From PMP191F sp047602185 (GTDB lineage Bacteria > Bacteroidota > Bacteroidia > Chitinophagales > Chitinophagaceae), in NCBI GenBank assembly GCA_047602185.1, contig JASGHY010000001.1, positions 744,001 through 808,000 on the forward strand: a DNA stretch of 64,000 bases. The letters run 5' to 3'. Positions within the stretch are counted from its first letter, which is position 1; each line of letters starts with the position of its first letter. This document shows, in pieces, positions 61,601 to 64,000 of the stretch. Under the pieces are notes generated by a model, which was given only the letters and a program-made list of their open reading frames with translations, did not search any database and had not been told where the DNA came from. The position numbers and the translations under genes were made by a program.

Positions 61601-61912
61601 AATAAATATGGTCGCCTGGATGCCAAAGGTCCTGCAGGGGTAAATGCACCCGGTAAATTGTACGATCGTTCTTTCATCCGCCTGGAGAATGTAACGATAG
61701 GATATACGCTGCCAAGAAAGCTGATGTCGAAACTGACGATCGAAAAACTGAAAGTGTATGCAAGCGTACGCAACGTAGCTATCTGGACCAAAGAAAGGGA
61801 CTGGCACTATGGTGATATAGAAACCTTCAATACCAGCACCGATGCCGGCCAGATGGCCAGGGCAGGTATTGCTCCCAGGATCTTCACTTTTGGATTATCT
61901 GCAACTTTCTAA
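58622..61912 (+). CDS. SusC/RagA-type TonB-dependent outer membrane transporter, second
   Basis: 1096 residues. Signal peptide ends near VTLAQ. The carboxypeptidase-regulatory-like domain is VTGTVVDASNNQPLTGVSVSI, then TLTISSLGYLTQTV. The TonB-box region is EVVVIGYGQVRKKDLTGAI. Plug: LLVLDGMIFYGEL and the SusC mark IDVLKDASAAAIYGAKSANG. The barrel ends RIFTFGLSATF. No STN domain is present. It is clearly different from the SusC at 15731 and so may take up another glycan. Followed after 11 bases by its SusD partner. Confidence 0.96.
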   Translation: MHTPLMKKQKVASILSAILFMMPLVTLAQTRQVTGTVVDASNNQPLTGVSVSIDSKTGTTTDANGHFTVEAAANTTLTISSLGYLTQTVKVPASGTISVRLEVNRQSMNEVVVIGYGQVRKKDLTGAITQIRPDKIADQNPNTVQDVLRGTPGLSVGLDPTGKGGGSIQIRGQRSVYTEAGHNDPLLVLDGMIFYGELSEINPDDISQIDVLKDASAAAIYGAKSANGVLIITTKRGQKGKPKINFSSNLGLVTMGANRKVFGPEGYLQYRQDWYTAPTYGLNTTTGNYEAYVTTQTNKGYYDRPTEANLAKYGITLDQWKAYTTATNGSASVDEIWAKRILLQSTVLNNFLANKTYDWYKHSFRTGINQDYNISASGGTDQMNYYMSLGYLSNQGVAQGDNYKAIRANMKVEGKIAKWLELGGNINFQNRTDGSIAVDWQKQVTRNAPFASYQDANGNLVVHPQGDNMVNNYGYNYDFDKQYIELDKGYTVFNAILNAKVKLPFNITYSFNASPRYQQFRDRYWESSMHPDWKGTNGLVNREQTVRFDWSLNNTINWEQTFAKKHRVAITLVQEAENRQSWQDRVEARDIKPSDALGFHEVYYGDKQKSKFDANDVKETADGMLARLFYSYDDRYMLTTSVRRDGYSAFGTSNPRATFFSAALAWTFTNEKFFRWQPLSTGKLRLSWGQNGNRSLSDPYLALANLGAGEGATMGYLDASGNLIQYRYLMVSRLANPNLSWEKTESFNAGIDFGFLNDRITGSVDYYITPTVDMIMNRSLPGFSGVSSITTNLGKVDNRGIEVSINSQNIRNQNFFWSTTFGFSKYKNTIKHLYYVYDNILDAQGNIIGTVERNDIGNGWFIGKAISAIWNYNVTGIWQKDEATEAARYGQRPGDPKVANSFTTDDKANPSGPATPVYNDNDKQFLGQTAPPIMWSLRNDFTYKDFNFSFNMYSYWGHKSLAGIYLNQDNNTSLITNLANTWQKEYWTLDNPTNKYGRLDAKGPAGVNAPGKLYDRSFIRLENVTIGYTLPRKLMSKLTIEKLKVYASVRNVAIWTKERDWHYGDIETFNTSTDAGQMARAGIAPRIFTFGLSATF

Positions 61913-61923
61913 ACCATTGAGAA

Positions 61924-63858
61924 ATGAAAACAATGCTTAAAACAATTACCAATAAAAGAACGCTCTCTGTCATATTGCTGTCGGGTATGATCGCTTTGCA
62001 GTCAGCCTGTAAAAAAGATTACCTGCAGCCAGAGCCTTTATCATTTTATGAACCGGGTGAAACATTTTCTACCAAGGCCGGACTGGATGCAGCCCTGGCA
62101 ATTGCTGACCGTCACCTGCGTTCCTACTGGACTTATTTTAACTACCAGGATCTGGGTTTACCCATCAGTACAGAATATATGTTCTCCGATGTAGCTGTAG
62201 CCAGTAAAACAGATGATGGAAACATCTTTGTAGATATTGCTACACGCCTGACGCCTACAGATATGCCGGAACGTACTACGTATTTCTGGGATGAAACATA
62301 CAATGGTATCAAGTACGCCAATACTGTATTGACATTCATTGATAATGTAGCTGGTCTTGATGATGCTACCAAGAATGAATACCGTGGCAGGGCTTTGTTC
62401 CATCGTTCTTTCCGTTACCTGGCACTGGCATTTGAGTTTAAAGATGTGCCGCTGGTAACCAAGATCCTGAAAGTTCCCAAAGTGAACTATAAATCCACGA
62501 AACGTGAAGCGATCCTGAAAAAGATCACTGCTGATATGGAGCAGGCAGTAGAATGGGTGCCTGATCAAAGCAAAATGGCATTGATCGGTATGATCAATAA
62601 AGGCGCCTGCCGCCAGTTGCTGCTGAAATGTTACCTGGCAACAGGTCAGTACGATAAGGCCATTGAGCAGGCTGATATCCTCATCAATAGCTCCGGCTAT
62701 TCACTGATGATGGCCAACTTTGGCACCTTCGTAAATCCTTATCCCAATACCTGGCCCATTACGCGTAATGTGATCTGGGATCTTCATCGTCCTGAAAATA
62801 AAGGCATCACTGCTAATAAAGAAACCATCCTGATGATGCCTAACCGTAACAACACAGACGCCGGCATCAAGATGAACTCTATGCGTAACTGGCTACCCTT
62901 TCTTGATAATATCGCTACTTCTACCCCTGATGGTAAACAGGCTGTTCGTTTTTACGCTGTATCGAATACGGCTAATTATCGCGCACAGTTTGACTATGTA
63001 AAAGGCATTGGCCGTGGTATTGCACATATCCGTCCTACCTGGTTTGCTACCAATTCAGTGTGGATCGTGAATAATATAAATGATGCCGGTGACCTTCGTC
63101 ATAACAGCACTGTAGGCAACTGGGCACGTATGGATTCATTACATTACAATGATCCTACCAGTACCTGGTTTGGTAAAAACCTGAGCTTACGCAATGCTGC
63201 CAATGCATTACTCTGTACAGATACCGTACGTAACTGGTTCGACTGGCCTCATTATAAATATTATATCGAGGATCCTACCGAAACACAAAACGTGAATGAA
63301 GTGAACCACCGTGGCGGTGCAGGCGACCTGTATTTTTACCGTCTTGCAGAAACTTACCTGCTGCGAGCAGAAGCTAAATTCTATAAAGGCGATATCACCG
63401 GAGCCACCGCTGATGTTAACAAGATCAGACAGCGTGCAGGTTGTTCCCAGATGTATGCTACTGTTAATATCGGCGACATCATGAACGAGCGTGCCCGCGA
63501 GCTGAATATGGAAGAATGGCGCTTCACTGAGCTGAGCCGCGTTTCTTACTGTCTGGCCCAGAGTGGTAAGCCTGATGAGTGGGGTAATACATATACTGTA
63601 GATAATCTTTCAACCAACAGTTACTGGTATCAACGTGTTCAGCATTACAATAACTTTTATAACAAAGGACAGGTAACTGTGAAGAACCGCGCTTATACCA
63701 TTGCACCGAATAATATCAACTGGCCAATTCCGCAGGTGGCTATTAATGCAAATGGCGGCGCTAAGATCCGCCAGAATGTGGGGTATAGTGGTTACGATGC
63801 CGGTATTGTAATGTGGGAGAAATGGGAAGATGCTGTGAAGGATGAAGATGTGCAATAA
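61924..63858 (+). CDS. SusD/RagB-type lipoprotein, second
   Basis: 644 residues, larger than the usual 500-550. The lipobox Cys is residue 29 (LQSACKKDYLQPEPL). The SusD fold is seen in FSTKAGLDAALAIADRHLRSYW, RGRALFHRSFRYLALAFEFKDVPL, GACRQLLLKCYLATGQYDKAIEQADIL, and the C-terminal RagB part FYRLAETYLLRAEAKFYKGDITGATADVNKIRQRAG, NERARELNMEEWRFTELSR and WPIPQVAINANGGAKIRQN. The extra length is mostly between residues 250 and 460. It should bind the glycan on the cell surface. A strong terminator follows, so the pair may be a unit without enzymes. Confidence 0.95.
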   Translation: MKTMLKTITNKRTLSVILLSGMIALQSACKKDYLQPEPLSFYEPGETFSTKAGLDAALAIADRHLRSYWTYFNYQDLGLPISTEYMFSDVAVASKTDDGNIFVDIATRLTPTDMPERTTYFWDETYNGIKYANTVLTFIDNVAGLDDATKNEYRGRALFHRSFRYLALAFEFKDVPLVTKILKVPKVNYKSTKREAILKKITADMEQAVEWVPDQSKMALIGMINKGACRQLLLKCYLATGQYDKAIEQADILINSSGYSLMMANFGTFVNPYPNTWPITRNVIWDLHRPENKGITANKETILMMPNRNNTDAGIKMNSMRNWLPFLDNIATSTPDGKQAVRFYAVSNTANYRAQFDYVKGIGRGIAHIRPTWFATNSVWIVNNINDAGDLRHNSTVGNWARMDSLHYNDPTSTWFGKNLSLRNAANALLCTDTVRNWFDWPHYKYYIEDPTETQNVNEVNHRGGAGDLYFYRLAETYLLRAEAKFYKGDITGATADVNKIRQRAGCSQMYATVNIGDIMNERARELNMEEWRFTELSRVSYCLAQSGKPDEWGNTYTVDNLSTNSYWYQRVQHYNNFYNKGQVTVKNRAYTIAPNNINWPIPQVAINANGGAKIRQNVGYSGYDAGIVMWEKWEDAVKDEDVQ

Positions 63859-63947
63859 CTGTTTGGCCTGATTAAAGCAGCGTGATCGTGCGCAAAGAGA
63901 AATGTTTAAAGTATAAGGTTTAAGGGCGCTTGCTTTGATAAGGCAAC

Positions 63948-63983
63948 AAAAAGCGACTACAGCAGAAGTTGTAGTCGCTTTTT
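63948..63983 (+). terminator. Terminator after susD 2
   Basis: 13-base perfect stem AAAAAGCGACTAC/GTAGTCGCTTTTT with a 10-base loop. Confidence 0.92.
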
Positions 63984-64000
63984 ATTTGGGGCTCATCGAA

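Noticed and set aside
1..64000. tRNA, rRNA or a known riboswitch
   Set aside because: I looked for tRNA T-loop and anticodon-arm patterns and for common riboswitch cores in the gaps and saw none. A covariance search could settle this.

Overview
The window looks like chromosomal DNA of a polysaccharide-degrading Bacteroidota bacterium, most likely of the Chitinophagaceae (Chitinophaga-like). This rests on two SusC/SusD pairs, lipoproteins with Cys-Lys-Lys after the lipobox, many Gln-ending signal peptides, LytS/LytTR signalling, promoters of the TTG-N19/20-TAnnTTTG type and GG-leader peptides. The genus is an inference. I see no tRNA, rRNA, CRISPR array or intact insertion sequence.

Layout. 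1-2002: the 3' end of an RHS/YD-repeat protein. 2003-8340: a repeat-rich region with two paralogous secreted proteins of unknown function and two small related genes whose 3' ends run into dispersed repeat DNA. 8341-13795: a TlpA-type thioredoxin, a TIR-domain protein, small secreted and membrane proteins, an AraC regulator and a DoxX/SRPBCC pair. 13863-34583: a polysaccharide utilisation locus. It has a LacI-type regulator with an unusual N-terminal zinc ribbon, SusC, SusD, a cytoplasmic FAD oxidoreductase, a sodium:solute symporter, a GH39-like secreted glycosidase, a 983-residue unclassified protein, a lipoprotein with two SGNH esterase domains, and a GH29 alpha-L-fucosidase. Two arrays of palindromic repeats sit between genes inside this locus. 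35077-40760: an OmpW-like barrel, two tandem six-cysteine GG-leader peptides, an SRPBCC/ArsR pair, an NAD(P) oxidoreductase and an AraC/alcohol dehydrogenase pair. 41035-45673: LytS/LytTR two-component genes upstream of a DUF3500 lipoprotein and a HupE-like membrane protein. 46059-51431: KatG, an ATP-grasp ligase, and an SDR/phytanoyl-CoA dioxygenase pair. 51954-55204: a seven-gene ArsR-led operon (ArsR, SRPBCC, DoxX, YdeI-like, SRPBCC, DUF4345, DUF4256). 55358-57810: an epimerase, a Crp/Fnr regulator and a small orphan gene. 58622-63858: a second SusC/SusD pair closed by a strong terminator.

How it works together. In the main locus SusC/SusD should import oligosaccharides. The esterases, the GH39-like enzyme and the fucosidase should trim them in the periplasm or at the surface, the symporter should carry products across the inner membrane, and the FAD enzyme should oxidise a product inside. 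The substrate is not proven; fucosidase plus esterases suggests an acylated, fucose-containing glycan.

The most unusual features are not the enzymes. They are (1) the paired cysteine-rich GG peptides; (2) two ArsR promoters with the same twin-palindrome layout on different operator sequences; (3) a family of palindromic elements found as arrays, solo copies and a copy with compensatory stem changes; (4) a 114-base repeat core present three times without indels; and (5) the zinc-ribbon LacI fusion.
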